Assembly (NCBI GenBank): GCA_018136815.1
Contig: CM030944.1
Span: 1 to 64,000, forward strand
Source: Isochrysis galbana
Lineage: Eukaryota; Haptophyta; Isochrysidales; Isochrysidaceae
DNA: 64,000 nt
Direction: 5' to 3'
Shown here piece by piece: positions 30,751-40,607 of the stretch. Each line of letters begins with the position of its first letter. Within the stretch, counting starts at the first letter, position 1. The translations under genes were made by a program, and so were the position numbers. The notes below the pieces were generated by a model. That model was not told the DNA's origin. It saw only the letters and a program-made list of their open reading frames with translations, and searched no databases.

Positions 30751-31652
30751 CAACCTACTCTTAGAGTAAGTAGGGGTCATGGGGGGGGGGGCCGCTCGCG
30801 CCCCTCCCCTGCTCGGGCGGGGGCCTGTCACCTATCAGACATCCTCACGCCATGCCTTTTGGCATGTGCTGAGCAGCCAACTCACTCAACCAAATACTCC
30901 CAGACGGCACACCGCGACGCGCAACCCCTCGCCCAGCCCCATTCCTCATTCCAAACAAAGCGTACTGACCCCACTGAGACACAGACAGCCAGACGACTCG
31001 GACGGCCCCCGCCGCGAGGCTGGCGGGGCGCGAGCGAGGGGGAGGCAGGGGGGGCCAGGGGCGAACCCCCAGCCTCCATGCCTCCATTGCCCCCATGAGC
31101 CGCCCAGCCGGCCAGCCCTGGGGGGATCTGCAGGTCCCCCCACAAGGGGGGCCATGGCGCGCGCAGGCGGCACGCGACGACTTGGGAGCGAAGAAAAGCA
31201 CAAAAAGCGACAAAAAATTGACCGTCACCGTCACACACAGATCAAAGAAGGTAAGAAATGCGCATATTTGCATTATAGTCCGCAGGGGAATCAACAACAG
31301 GCAACCGAGACAGCGGCAATGGAGCGGCGCGGACCCGAGAAGAGAACAACCCCAAAGCCCCCGACCGAGAATGGAGAGACGAAATAAGGTGAGCAACGCA
31401 CGCGTTTACGTCTGTTTGTCCCCTACAGAATATAGCCTGACAAGCCTGCCCCAGCCCGCCCCCTCCCCGCCTGGCCCGTCGTAGTGCACGCGGGCCCACC
31501 TCCTTAGGGGGGGTAGTGGGTGCGAGGGTGAGAGTGTGGGGCTTAGGCGATGGCGAGCGCGACAGCGGAGTGGTGTGAGTCACTAGTAGCAAAGCGGAGC
31601 CACCTTCAACGCTTCAAGAAAGCATATACATAGTAGTGTATATATTTGATAT
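30751..31652 (+). mobile_element. Hairpin-capped non-autonomous retroelement, about 900 bp
   Basis: The element starts with CCTACT (30754-30759) / AGTAGG (30769-30774), ATG at 30779, then a G run and GCGCCCC stem. A GGTAAG motif lies near 31250. The left flank TTACCCAGGAATCAACGA (30733-30750) matches TTACCCGAGAATCAACGA (31653-31670) at 16 of 18 bases, an aged target-site duplication. The 3' end is AT-rich (GTGTATATATTTGATAT). Confidence 0.65.
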
Positions 31653-31724
31653 TTACCCGAGAATCAACGAGAAAGAAAACCAGACACCTAGTGGCTCAGG
31701 AGAAGGGCGAGAATAGAACCGCTA

Positions 31725-33500
31725 AAAAAAAACATCTGAAGATTCAGGCTACTACCGCTAGCTATAAAGACCACGCACTCACGGTACCGACTCACGCCAT
31801 CGCCTAAAATTAAAATTAAAATGTTATATCCTAGCCAACCCCACTAGCTAATTGGACACAACTTTTCAGCCCCGGACTCCCGCCATGCCTGGCGAGCCAG
31901 GTGTCCGAGTGGTACCGGGGGAGGGGGGCATTGCCCCCTCCCCTCGATATTTGTCCTCCCCCCAGTGCAGGCACCGACCCTACGCACCCCAGCACACCCT
32001 CTCCTCGAGGCCACGCTGGGGGAAAACCCCTTTCGGGTAAAACAACGCAGGGGGGGGGGGGCACTCGTGAGTTTAGGGGCCTAGAGCGCTAATCTCCCTC
32101 GCCCGAGCGAGTGGCCGCGGCGAGCCGCGGCCCTTCCCTCCTGGCTCTGGCGCCCCCGTCTTCTCTTACCCAACTAGGTCTAGAAGACACGTAAACACCG
32201 GAGGGGAGAGCTGCCACTCCCCCCTCCCCTCCCTCTTCCCTTTTCCTCCTCTCTTCCCTGCGGCGGGGGCCCATGGCGCGCGCCTGCGGCCCCTCTTCAG
32301 GTCCCCAGGTAGCCTGCAGGGGCCTGGGAGCACAGCTCAGGGGGCAGGTGAGGCTGGGGCATGGCCCTGGCCCCTCCTGCCTCCCCCTCGCTGGCGCTCC
32401 GCTCCCCTGCAAGTCGATTGGAGCTGGCTGGGGGGTCCTGAACAGGGGGGCCCAGGGGGAGGATGGGCTGGTCAGAGGGATGGGCTGGCCACGACAGGCC
32501 AGGGCGGGCGAATCAGGCGTGCCTGTGGGGAGAGGGATGGCTCAGCAGGGCTGTGTGCTCCTGGCAGGCCATCAGGCGTGCCAGGAGAGCGGGTGGTTCT
32601 TCCCCCATGGCAGGGGAGGAGTGGAGAGAGAGGGGGGCTCGTGCCCCGCCATGAGTGAACCAAGTATAAACTTAGTTGACTCACGCCATCGCCTATACCC
32701 CAGAACACTCACTCCCTTTACACTACCCCCTTCATTCCTTTGTCTTTGGTATCGGGGGGGGGGGGGGGGGCGCGTGCACTACGACGGGCCAAGCGCAAGG
32801 GGCGGGCTGGGGCAGACCTGTTGCTGGGTGTTCCTGTGGTAGACAAACGTAAAACGCCTTCTGAACTATCTTACATTGTCCCCGGGGGGTCTCGGCCCCC
32901 GCCCTTCGGCCCTTTTTCGTCCGCTGCCGCACATTCGCAGTGTTCGCTTGCCGCGCGGGGTGTCCTCCCGTTGATATACCGTAAACAGGCGGTTCTCTTA
33001 CCTATTCTCGAGCTGGATCGTGTCGTTTTTGTCGTTCTTTTCCCGTCGTTCTCTTCGTTCTCCTACGGGCGTGTGCTGCATGGCGCGCGCCATCGCGCCA
33101 TGGCCCCCTTCTGGGGGGCCCCTCGGGGCCCCCCAGAGGGCCAGCCAAGGCAGCTCAAGGGGCAGTGGAGGCTGGGGCAGTGCGCCCCTGGCCTCTCCTG
33201 CCTCTCCCTCGCTCGCCTCGCTGGCCCTGGGTGCCCTCCTAGCGGCCTCGGTGGTCGGTGGTCTGTGGCTCAGTGGTGAGGGGGGGGTCAGTACGAGCGA
33301 GGGCCAGTGTAGGCGAGTGCGTGCGGCGCGCGGCTCGCGCTCGGCGAAGGTCTGGGCCAGATTGGTGTCAGCTCAGCCCCTGCCAGCAGGCAGGGGCTGA
33401 GGTTGGTTGTGCAGGGCCCCACCCAGGGGGTGTCTGCGATGGAGCGATGGAGAGAGGGGGGCGCGAGGCCCCCATTGGCCTCCTACTTATAAAAGTAGTT
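31725..33500 (-). mobile_element. Hairpin-capped retroelement containing a nested copy
   Basis: The 17-bp duplication CGAGAATAGAACCGCTA at 31708-31724 and 33501-33517 defines the borders. On the minus strand it begins with CTACTT, loop TTAT, AAGTAG, then ATGGGGGC and a GCCCCC stem. It has AGGTAAGAG and CGCCTGTTTACGG near 33000 and ends in GAATCTTCAGATG followed by eight T. An independent element with its own duplication sits inside at 31807-32677. Removing it and one duplication leaves about 890 bp. Confidence 0.8.
31807..32677 (-). mobile_element. Nested hairpin-capped retroelement with an 18-bp TSD
   Basis: GACTCACGCCATCGCCTA occurs exactly at 31789-31806 and 32678-32695. On the minus strand the element starts AACTAAGT, loop TTAT, ACTTGGTT, then ATGGCGGGGCACGAGCCCC. 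It has GGGTAAGAG near 32165 and ends TTTTAATTTTAATTT. It inserted into the element spanning 31725-33500 and is therefore younger. Confidence 0.85.
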
Positions 33501-33517
33501 CGAGAATAGAACCGCTA

Positions 33518-34260
33518 GGAGCTGGAACACCCCGCCCAACCCCGGCACTCCCACAACCCGACGCCCCTACGTAGCGCGGGGAACGTAAGGGCGTAAGGGA
33601 CATAGGGCAAGGAGCCGCAAGCAGGTGCTGAGGGGGAACGTAAGGGTAAGGGTATGGAGCGTGGCTACATAGTAGAGTCCCAAATCCACGTGCTAGGCGA
33701 GAATATTGAAAGCATTTTTTTAGATGCCCCCCCCCCCCCCAAGTAAGCCCAAGGAAAGGCTAAGGCCAAAGCACAAATCGGATTCCAGATTGTGAATCTC
33801 AATTTCAATGAGATGAGGGCAGCCGCCAAAAGTTCTCTCAACAACCGTACGCCAGCAGACGAGAGCTGCGCTGAGAGTTGTGCTTCAGGCGAGGACAACG
33901 CGACAACGCCCGGCAAGCCCCTGCGCGAAATCTACACTAACTTTATCCATACCCTATCAAGCCACCAGTAGTGACGGCAGGCCAACACGAGCCTGTCACC
34001 CCGTCGCTTTCGGCCTACGCAGAGCGACGCCCGCGTGGTGCGAGTGGGACCAACGGACGCCGCTGCGCGAGTACACGTCATTGTGGCGGCGACCCTCGAT
34101 CCGGCATGCGTCCTTGCAGCACATTATGGCTGCAGTCAACATTGACAAGATCCCTCAAGTTTGCGGTAAAATTATCGTACAAATCGCGGCCGCGCCTGAA
34201 GACGCGGCGCCGAGTGCCACGGGCCATCGACCCGACGCGCGATAGCTACTGGAGAAACTA
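33518..34260. other. Intergenic, no gene seen
   Basis: Short GGAACGTAAGGG direct repeats at 33575-33650 and a C run at 33727-33740. The rest is the 3' flank of the minus-strand deformylase. Confidence 0.5.
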
Positions 34261-35100
34261 TCAGAGCGCGCCACCTGGCCCGTGCGCCTCCACGAGTCGG
34301 TCGAGCTCCGGCTGGATCCGAGCGCGCTCTGCCTCGGTCAGCCGATCGACGTAAAGGATGCCGTCGAGGTGGTCGTACTCATGCTGGAAGATGCGCGCCT
34401 CCCACCCTGCGTACTTCTTGGCCATCTTCTTCCCCCGCCCGTTTTGGAACTCGACCTTGATCCACACAGCCCGCTCCACGTCCGCTGTGAAGCCTGGGAA
34501 AGAGAGGCACCCCTCCTCCTCGACATCGCGGCCAGGGCCCCACTCAACGATCCTTGGATTACACAGCACGACCTCAGACATCCACTTCTCCTTCTTTCCC
34601 TCTGGATTGAATACCATGAGCCGCTTGTTGATGCCTAGCTGCGGCGCGGCCAGTCCCACACCCCGCGACGCGTACATGATCGCGAACATCTCCCTCGTCA
34701 GCGAGCGCAGAGAGTCGTCAAACTCAATCACCTCAGCGTTTGGTGCACGCAGTCGAGGATGGGGGTATTCCAGAATCCGGAGATCCGTGCCCTCCACGGC
34801 GCCCGGGTTGATCTCCTCGTCTAGGAAAGGCGGAGATGTGACCGCCTCCACCTCCACCGCGCTGAAGGGGCTCTCTGCGGCCGACTGGGAGAGGGAGGGA
34901 GAGAGAGAGGGCGAGGCGGCGGTGCCAGCAGCGTTCTCTTTCTGCTCGTCGTGGGCGGGCTTGCTCTTGGACTTGAACTGTTTTGGCGCGCGCGAGCGGC
35001 CCATCATTGCGGGCGACGAAGAGCGCCACCCTACTACGCCGCCCGCCGGCAGCCAGAACGCGGTGGAGGAGGATAGAAGAAAGAGGGCGAGAAAGAGGAG
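34261..35100 (-). CDS. Plastid peptide deformylase, 5' end in gap
   Basis: Peptide deformylase removes the formyl group from the initiator Met of organelle-made proteins. All three metal-site motifs are present in order: GVGLAAPQLG (motif I, near 34637-34666), EEGCLSFPG (motif II, near 34500-34525) and HEYDHLDG (motif III, near 34360-34383). The frame enters from the gap with LLFLALFLLSSSTAFWLP, a signal-peptide core with a Phe just after the likely cleavage site. A Ser/Arg-rich stretch and a Lys/Ser-rich linker of about 100 residues follow. This is the bipartite leader used for plastids of secondary red origin. The start codon must lie within 35101-35200 or the unsequenced gap. The type resembles PDF1B. 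Confidence 0.9.
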   Translation of the reverse strand, partial: LLFLALFLLSSSTAFWLPAGGVVGWRSSSPAMMGRSRAPKQFKSKSKPAHDEQKENAAGTAASPSLSPSLSQSAAESPFSAVEVEAVTSPPFLDEEINPGAVEGTDLRILEYPHPRLRAPNAEVIEFDDSLRSLTREMFAIMYASRGVGLAAPQLGINKRLMVFNPEGKKEKWMSEVVLCNPRIVEWGPGRDVEEEGCLSFPGFTADVERAVWIKVEFQNGRGKKMAKKYAGWEARIFQHEYDHLDGILYVDRLTEAERARIQPELDRLVEAHGPGGAL

Positions 35101-35200
35101 NNNNNNNNNNNNNNNNNNNNNNNNNNNNNNNNNNNNNNNNNNNNNNNNNNNNNNNNNNNNNNNNNNNNNNNNNNNNNNNNNNNNNNNNNNNNNNNNNNNN
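35101..35200. other. Assembly gap (100 N)
   Basis: It hides the start of the deformylase and probably the 3' exons of the SulP-type gene. Both genes run on the minus strand into the gap from either side. Confidence 0.95.
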
Positions 35201-35217
35201 GGGAGCAAGCTACACAC

Positions 35218-36686
35218 CAGCTTGAGCACAGAGACGTACTCTGGCGATGGATGCGCGGCGAGACCTCCGAACAGCGAGCCGACCATGGCAGCGGAGCCGA
35301 CAACCTTCATTTCGGCAGCTGAGTCGAGGTAGGCGCCAGCAGAGGACTCCAGTGCAATTACCTGACGAGCAAACACCCGCATAGGTTTCAACAACCCAGT
35401 CGTGCGCGAGCCATCAAGACATAATAAGCGTATCTTTCATTGTGATATAAAGCTAGCTGGACAGGCCTGCGGGCCTGAAGGAAATGGCTAGCCTGCGCGT
35501 GCACGCCGTGATTGGGTCACCTTGAGCATAAGAGCGGCGAGAGTGGTAATGGATGCAGCGATGGAGCCATTCAAGCCTGCGGCCATTGCGCGAAAAGATA
35601 TGTGGCGGAAACCACCCACAAATAGGACCGGATGCACGTAGGCGAGTAGTGGAGCGCCCGATTCAGCCGGGAATAGCCAGCCGTGCTGCGAAAACAGAAG
35701 TCCGCAAGGTTCAGTGCCATCATGGCATGTGTTGGGGCACTATTAAGAGCCATGATTGCCGGAACCATAGAGAAATGGGAAGGAGATTCAGTAATAATAG
35801 AACCTTAGCACTAGCGGGCGCGTTTTGAGTACGCAAGCGTCTCGCTCACCTTGGTCAAATAGTCCAGTGACATGCTTTCGAAGCCGGCGACCGCGTAAAA
35901 GATGGTCAGGCCCGCGGGAACAAGAAGTACAAACGCGGAAAGCGCATGCAATCGCGTTGAAATGACGAGCGACAACATGGCCAATCCAGCCGCCGCGGCT
36001 AGCTGCGGGCCCCCGTCCGCAATAGCCGCATTGAGAGAGGATAGATCGGTCACTGCGACTCCCGTCGAAACCGATACCGCTGCGGTCGTGGCCATTCCGC
36101 CAACGACAGCGAGCAAGCCGGCAAGCACAGGATACGGCAAGAATAACACGAGCTCTGCGGCATGGATATAGCCCGTGATCAAGTAAACAGCGCCTTGAGA
36201 AAAGGAGGCCAACAAGATGGCAAAGAGAGCCGTCGCCCGAGCCTCCGTCTGCTCTTGTGACGCAGAGTTGAATGGTGTTGAGAAGCGCGTGTGGCGGTAG
36301 ATCCCGGTGACCACCTGCCTGCAGAGCATGGCAATGGTGACATCTGAAGTGGCTATGGCAAAGCGTGGGACCGACGAGGAGGTGGAGAGGAGCGCCTGCA
36401 TGACGACGAGGCCGGTGAGGTGCATCGACGCGACGAGAGATGGCTCGAGCGGTGTGTCGACGCAGACGAGTTGCGCGAAGCTGTACGCTTGCACGAGGTT
36501 GAGCAGCGTCATGGGCAGCGCCTGCGCGACCGAGGCAAGTGCTTCATGCGAGCGCGCAAGGCAGCCTGCCGGCCGTGCGGCCTGGGTGGGCACGTCACCA
36601 TCGTGCGCCTGCTCGGTGTCGAGCGGTGGCGGCCGATTCACCGAGTGCGGCAGCAGCGGTTCGCGCAGAGGTTTGGTAGGCAGCAT
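35218..36686 (-). CDS. SulP-type anion transporter, 3' partial, three exons seen
   Basis: Three phase-0 exons on the minus strand: 36686-35850 (ATG at 36686; the upstream TTG is not used), 35685-35521 and 35361-35218. Junctions read YLTK|HGWLFPAE and LMLK|VIALESS, each with GT donor and CAG acceptor. The first exon has hydrophobic segments, including LPYPVLAGLLAVVGGMATTAAVSV, which matches the SulP/SLC26 pattern PYPVxxGFLxxxG. Exon 3 has EMKVVGSAAMVGSLFGGL, matching the NREMxxxGxxNxxSGLFGG region. SulP proteins carry sulfate, bicarbonate or other anions. The HGWLFP segment and overall layout recall the fungal/algal branch of vacuolar-type SulP proteins. The last transmembrane part and STAS domain are not present before the gap. 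Confidence 0.7.
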
Positions 36687-36699
36687 CAATTGGCAATGT

Positions 36700-37140
36700 A
36701 GAACTCGGCAGCAGTGGAGGGGTTGGGTGGAAGGGGGAGATGGGCGATGGGAAGGGAGGGGAAGGGGAAGAGACAGAGGATGGGGGGATGGGAGGCAAAC
36801 GGTTTAGTGGGTGTGGCCCGGCTTCCCCTCTCTCTCCCCCCGCGCGCGCCTCCGTGCGGCGAGAGAGAGAGGGGAGAGGGGGGAGGGGGAGGGGAGGGAG
36901 GGGGGGGGGAGGGGGGGGGAGGGGCCGGGGGTGAAGCGCGTGCGGAGGGGCGGGGGGGGGGCGAGATACGTGAGAGAGGCAGGGCAGAGAGAAGAGAAGC
37001 AGGAGGAGGGAAGGGGGAGGGAGGCAGCGAGCCAGAAGGAGAGAGGGAAGAAGAGAAGAGAGAGGGGGCGGGTGGGGAGGGCCGGGGGGGGGAGGCGACG
37101 CGGCGGGGGAGAAGCGAGCGAGAGAGAGAGATCTAGAGAA
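36700..37140 (-). promoter_or_regulatory. Polypyrimidine tract (minus strand) upstream of the SulP gene
   Basis: The plus strand is almost pure G and A, so the sense strand of the SulP-type gene is C and T rich for over 400 bases up to about 15 bases before its ATG. Confidence 0.4.
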
Positions 37141-37402
37141 GAGAGAGAACACGGAAACCCATCACGCGCCAACATGGCACCCCACGAGTAGAGAAAAAAA
37201 TCTCCAAATGTGAGGGATTCTTCTTCCCGAGAGGATGTATAGTCGCTGTCGTCATGAACCAAAAGCACACGTGGTCATCTTTTCTATTATCCCAAGGATT
37301 TCTTCCTGTGCACAGAGGTGACCCCGTGCGGTCGGATGGCGCGAATATTCGAATCTCTCCCCCACCATCATCACCGTGAGTACTCACGTGCAATCGAGCC
37401 TT
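37141..37402. other. Intergenic, no feature seen
   Basis: AT-richer DNA without a recognisable gene. Confidence 0.4.
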
Positions 37403-37462
37403 GCTTTTTTAATCACTTGAAAAAAAAAGATCTGAAGATTCAGGGCTTTTTTAATCACTTGA
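37403..37462 (-). mobile_element. Minimal retroelement 3'-end insertion with an 18-bp TSD
   Basis: GCTTTTTTAATCACTTGA occurs exactly twice, at 37403-37420 and 37445-37462. The 24 bases between read, on the minus strand, CCTGAATCTTCAGATC plus eight T. This is the same terminal sequence as the 3' end of the 31725-33500 element, so it is an extremely 5'-truncated insertion of the same or a sister family. Confidence 0.75.
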
Positions 37463-37612
37463 ATCGCTACGACAGTTTAAAAGAGTAAAAGCTCTTTACA
37501 AATCTACCGCTGCTTCCACAGCACGAGGCAGAGAGCTTGTGTTACTCCCTTCTACTTCTAGAGGCTTGCGCTTCGCAGAGCGGCCCGCTTCGCAGAGTGG
37601 CCCCCCCTTCCC

Positions 37613-37906
37613 ATGGCTCCCAGAGCCATCCCCAAGCCCCAGAGGAAGCCTAAGCCGGCCCCTGGGCACTATACTATCCAGGCCCGCGATCTCCGCGCTA
37701 GAAACCGCGCAGCCGCGCTCGAAGACGTCCGGAAGGCTGCAGCGTACTGCCGAGCGAACAGCGTCGGAGCCAAAGCAGCAATGGCCACGGGGATGTTCCC
37801 GCTGGCAACGCGGCATAAGGTCACAGGAGAGCTGCAGAAAGCGCAGGGGGACGAGCAACGAACGCGCGACTCACACTCACAGATTCTAACGCAACCCTCA
37901 CCTTGA
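37613..37906 (+). CDS. Hypothetical small basic protein
   Basis: A 97-residue frame starting at ATG 37613, very basic at the N-terminus (PKPQRKPKPAP). A helical stretch (RNRAAALEDVRKAAAYCRANSVGAKAAMATG) could be a helix-turn-helix such as those at the start of transposases. No second domain follows. It may be a first exon or a mobile-element remnant. I recognise no family. Confidence 0.25.
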   Translation: MAPRAIPKPQRKPKPAPGHYTIQARDLRARNRAAALEDVRKAAAYCRANSVGAKAAMATGMFPLATRHKVTGELQKAQGDEQRTRDSHSQILTQPSP

Positions 37907-38163
37907 TTACAACCTTTAGTTGACTACGACTTCGGCAAAAATGCTCTATTCAAGCCTTGACTCGTGCTTGGGCTGACTATTCAAGGCTTGAATAACAATA
38001 CTAAGACGTGGCCAACATATCGCCATCAAGTTGACTACGGGCAGCTACCACACACGCGCGCACACGCATGTACGCACGTACGTACAAGTCGAGCCACAAC
38101 CACAACAGACAGCAAGACACAGCGCCGCGGTCAGGCCTCCTCCTCCCTAAGCGCCCTCCCAGC

Positions 38164-38350
38164 TGCGACGAACGAGCCTCAGCCGGAGATCATAAACCAC
38201 ATTTTATGATCTCGGAACGGGCGCAAAGTGCACAATGGCATCGACAATGTCAAGAAGTGGGAAACACCGTCCATTCGCTAATCTGGGTACTAGAAAGCAC
38301 CAGCTGCAAGACTTCAATCAACTACAGCAAGCCCAGGCCGACACAACCAC
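38164..38350 (+). repeat. Dispersed repeat with an inverted repeat, copy 2
   Basis: Second copy of the segment at 11678-11845: GAGATCATAAA and TTATGATCTC arms followed by the same GGGCGCAAAGTGCACAATGG and CACCAGCTGCAAGACTTC stretch. Confidence 0.65.
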
Positions 38351-38682
38351 CTACAACCGACTTACTACCGCCGCCATGCTAGCTAGTAGCTAGCTACGTT
38401 TTACGTTCCCGCTGCGCCGGAGCCGCCGCACACCACCACGAAAGCGAACGCGCTGGGGCACTAGGAGCGTGCGGAGCGCCGGCGCTTCTCCGATCCTTGC
38501 TCGCGGCTGCCGCGTCGCTCCTCACGCGCAGCCAGCCGAGCCGCACGCGTCCTCGCCCGCTTTGCCCGATCATTCTCGGCTTGCTCTCCCCGGCGTAGCG
38601 TGATTTCCACTTCCTGAGTGCGGATCATCGCACCGGAGTCGGAGTCGGAGCTATCCTCATCGCTACAATGGCACATGGCACA

Positions 38683-39528
38683 AAAACTATTGTTATAGTT
38701 TTAGCGATGGAGCGCGCGCCGACCGCTCCCACCTCCCAGCCCCCCGCCGTCACGACGCCCCAACGGGGCCGCCCCAAACCGCCGGAGCCCAAGCGCCCAC
38801 AGGCCGCCGCGCCGCCTGACAACGACGTCGACATGACGGCACCACCCTCGCCTCCCAAGCTGCCACAGAACCAGGGAACAGGCAGATTCCTGTTCCCTGG
38901 TGACAACCAGACCCAGGGCAAGGCCCTGCCACCCAACCCCTCCGCTCCTCCACCAACTCAAGGACTCCCCATGGGAGGTGGCAGCTCTGCTGCCACCCCC
39001 ATGGCGGCCACTCCTACCATCAGTGCACCCCTCGGGGGCGGGCACTTAACACAACAATCCATTTTGGGGGCCTTTGCGCCCTCAAACCAACAACCAACTC
39101 AAGCAGCCAGGACATACGCGCAAGCTGCGCATGGACACAAAGGGAAGGATCCAGCCCAGCAAGCCCAGCAGCCACAAGCCCAACAACCACAGCAGCCATC
39201 GCGCAAGCGGGCGGATCCTCAATCGGATCCAAAGCCGACTCTCCACAACACCACCCCTTTTGCTTCTCCTCCACCTGATGAGGAAGAGGAGCCCGAAGAC
39301 ACGCCTTTTTTCATCCAGCTAGCTCAGCTAGCTGATGACAAAAAGGACATCAAGAGCGGCTTTGGAGCCTACAGCCTTCAGAAGGGCAGGAATACAACAC
39401 CCCCCGACTTAAATCGAGACGTCTCCCGATGTCGAGCCAAGAGAGTTCATTTGACCATACGAGACGAGAGACTTAGAAGAGGAGGATTAACCCATGGATC
39501 CAGAGCGAGCACAAAATCGGCAGCTTAG
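38683..39528 (+). mobile_element. Hairpin-capped element with a long ORF1-like frame
   Basis: AAAACTAT (38683-38690), loop TGTT, ATAGTTTT (38695-38702) form a perfect 8-bp stem. ATG is at 38707, with GGAGCG (38709-38714) / CGCTCC (38724-38729) after it. The 3' limit of the element is not defined; the interval given ends with its ORF. Confidence 0.65.
38707..39528 (+). CDS. ORF1-like protein of a hairpin-capped retroelement
   Basis: 274 residues starting Met-Glu-Arg-Ala-Pro. It is Pro/Gln-rich and disordered, with basic patches (RGRPKPPEPKRP), a TYAQAAHGHKGK stretch, Gln-rich repeats (QQPQAQQPQQP) and an acidic patch DEEEEPEDTPFF. No RNA-binding fold is recognised. Start and layout match the 42843 copy, which is why I assign it to a mobile element rather than a host gene. 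Confidence 0.5.
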   Translation: MERAPTAPTSQPPAVTTPQRGRPKPPEPKRPQAAAPPDNDVDMTAPPSPPKLPQNQGTGRFLFPGDNQTQGKALPPNPSAPPPTQGLPMGGGSSAATPMAATPTISAPLGGGHLTQQSILGAFAPSNQQPTQAARTYAQAAHGHKGKDPAQQAQQPQAQQPQQPSRKRADPQSDPKPTLHNTTPFASPPPDEEEEPEDTPFFIQLAQLADDKKDIKSGFGAYSLQKGRNTTPPDLNRDVSRCRAKRVHLTIRDERLRRGGLTHGSRASTKSAA

Positions 39529-39890
39529 CGCGGCGGCCCCCGATTTCGTACGCTTCGTCCTACCACGTTCTCCCTTTTACAGGAGTTTTGCTCGGGCAGT
39601 TGCGCGGGGTCAGGCGCTGACGCGACGCTAATCATCCACTTCCGGTCGACTTAGCGCTACGAACGCGAACGAGAACGGGTACGACTTGAAGGCAGATCAG
39701 GAGGAATACGATTTGACTCTTGAATTCGACGTGGAACTTGATTAGACTGGGGACTTGAACTTGGACTTGAAGAGAGCGGCGCTACCAGCGCCACAATGAT
39801 GACATACACAAGCATGGCACGCGGAGCCTAGGCCTAGGCGAGCAACCAGATCGGGTTAAAGAGGGGGATGGCGGCGGGCGCCACTTCAGC
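39529..39890. other. Spacer, possible upstream exon
   Basis: No clear gene. The frame of the next protein stays open upstream of its ATG to at least 39780, so an upstream exon cannot be excluded. Short TTGAACTTGGACTTGAA repeats occur near 39745. Confidence 0.35.
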
Positions 39891-40607
39891 ATGCCTATCG
39901 ATGGCGACGTGCATGCCAGCGTCGGCGGGCGCCACAGAGGTTCATTTTTTGACGTGGGCAGCGACGATGGGCGTGGCCAAGGTGGGTTGCAAGGGTACAA
40001 CGACGGTGGTGATTGGCGAGCCAACTTCGGCGCCAGCGACTTTGGGCGCAGAGGTTGGCGAGATGCTGGTGGCTGGAACGACAGCTCGCACGACCGCGTC
40101 GGTGGGCCGTACGGTGACAGGTCGTATGTCGATGGGCGCTATCGTGACGGGCAGTATCGCGACGGGCAGTATCGTGATGGGCAATATCGCGATGAGCGAT
40201 ATCGCGACCGGCAATACGAAGATTGTCGCGGCGGTGGGCGTTGGCATGGCGCCATAAACCACAGGTACGATGGCGTTGCATGCATGTCATTGCCCGGCCA
40301 CCAGTTTCTAGAGTCACCACAGCACCATGCACGCGATTACGCCAAGCGGGGTTCAGGAAGCAGCAGCGGCCCTTCTTCGGTTCTTCTTAGCCCCCCGTGT
40401 GGCGTGGCCCTTCCTCCCTCTTCGCCTGATTCCGCGGAGGTGATGCGAGCGCGCAAGATGGCGCGGCTCCGCGTCACTTACGAGTCGAGCCATGCCGCCT
40501 TGGCTGAAGAAGAAGCGGCGGCGGAGATGCGAGCGCAGGTGCGAAGCCGCAGGCGGAAGACAGAGGAGGCGGCGGTGGCCAGACTGTGGGGCGCCAAGCA
40601 GCTGTAG
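39891..40607 (+). CDS. Gly/Arg/Tyr-rich low-complexity protein
   Basis: 238 residues from ATG 39891. The first half is Gly/Asp/Arg-rich and holds tandem YRDGQ pentapeptides (positions about 82-110: YRDGQYRDGQYRDGQYRDE). The last 60 residues are an alanine-rich helix with many Arg and Lys (RKMARLRVTYESSH...EEEAAAEMRAQVRSRRRKTEEAA). Such RG/RY-rich regions are typical of RNA-binding or condensate-forming proteins, but no RRM is seen. Function unknown. Confidence 0.45.
   Translation: MPIDGDVHASVGGRHRGSFFDVGSDDGRGQGGLQGYNDGGDWRANFGASDFGRRGWRDAGGWNDSSHDRVGGPYGDRSYVDGRYRDGQYRDGQYRDGQYRDERYRDRQYEDCRGGGRWHGAINHRYDGVACMSLPGHQFLESPQHHARDYAKRGSGSSSGPSSVLLSPPCGVALPPSSPDSAEVMRARKMARLRVTYESSHAALAEEEAAAEMRAQVRSRRRKTEEAAVARLWGAKQL

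Noticed and set aside
37613-37906. Calling the small basic ORF a transposase
   Set aside because: Only a possible helix-turn-helix is visible and no catalytic residues follow, so I left it hypothetical.
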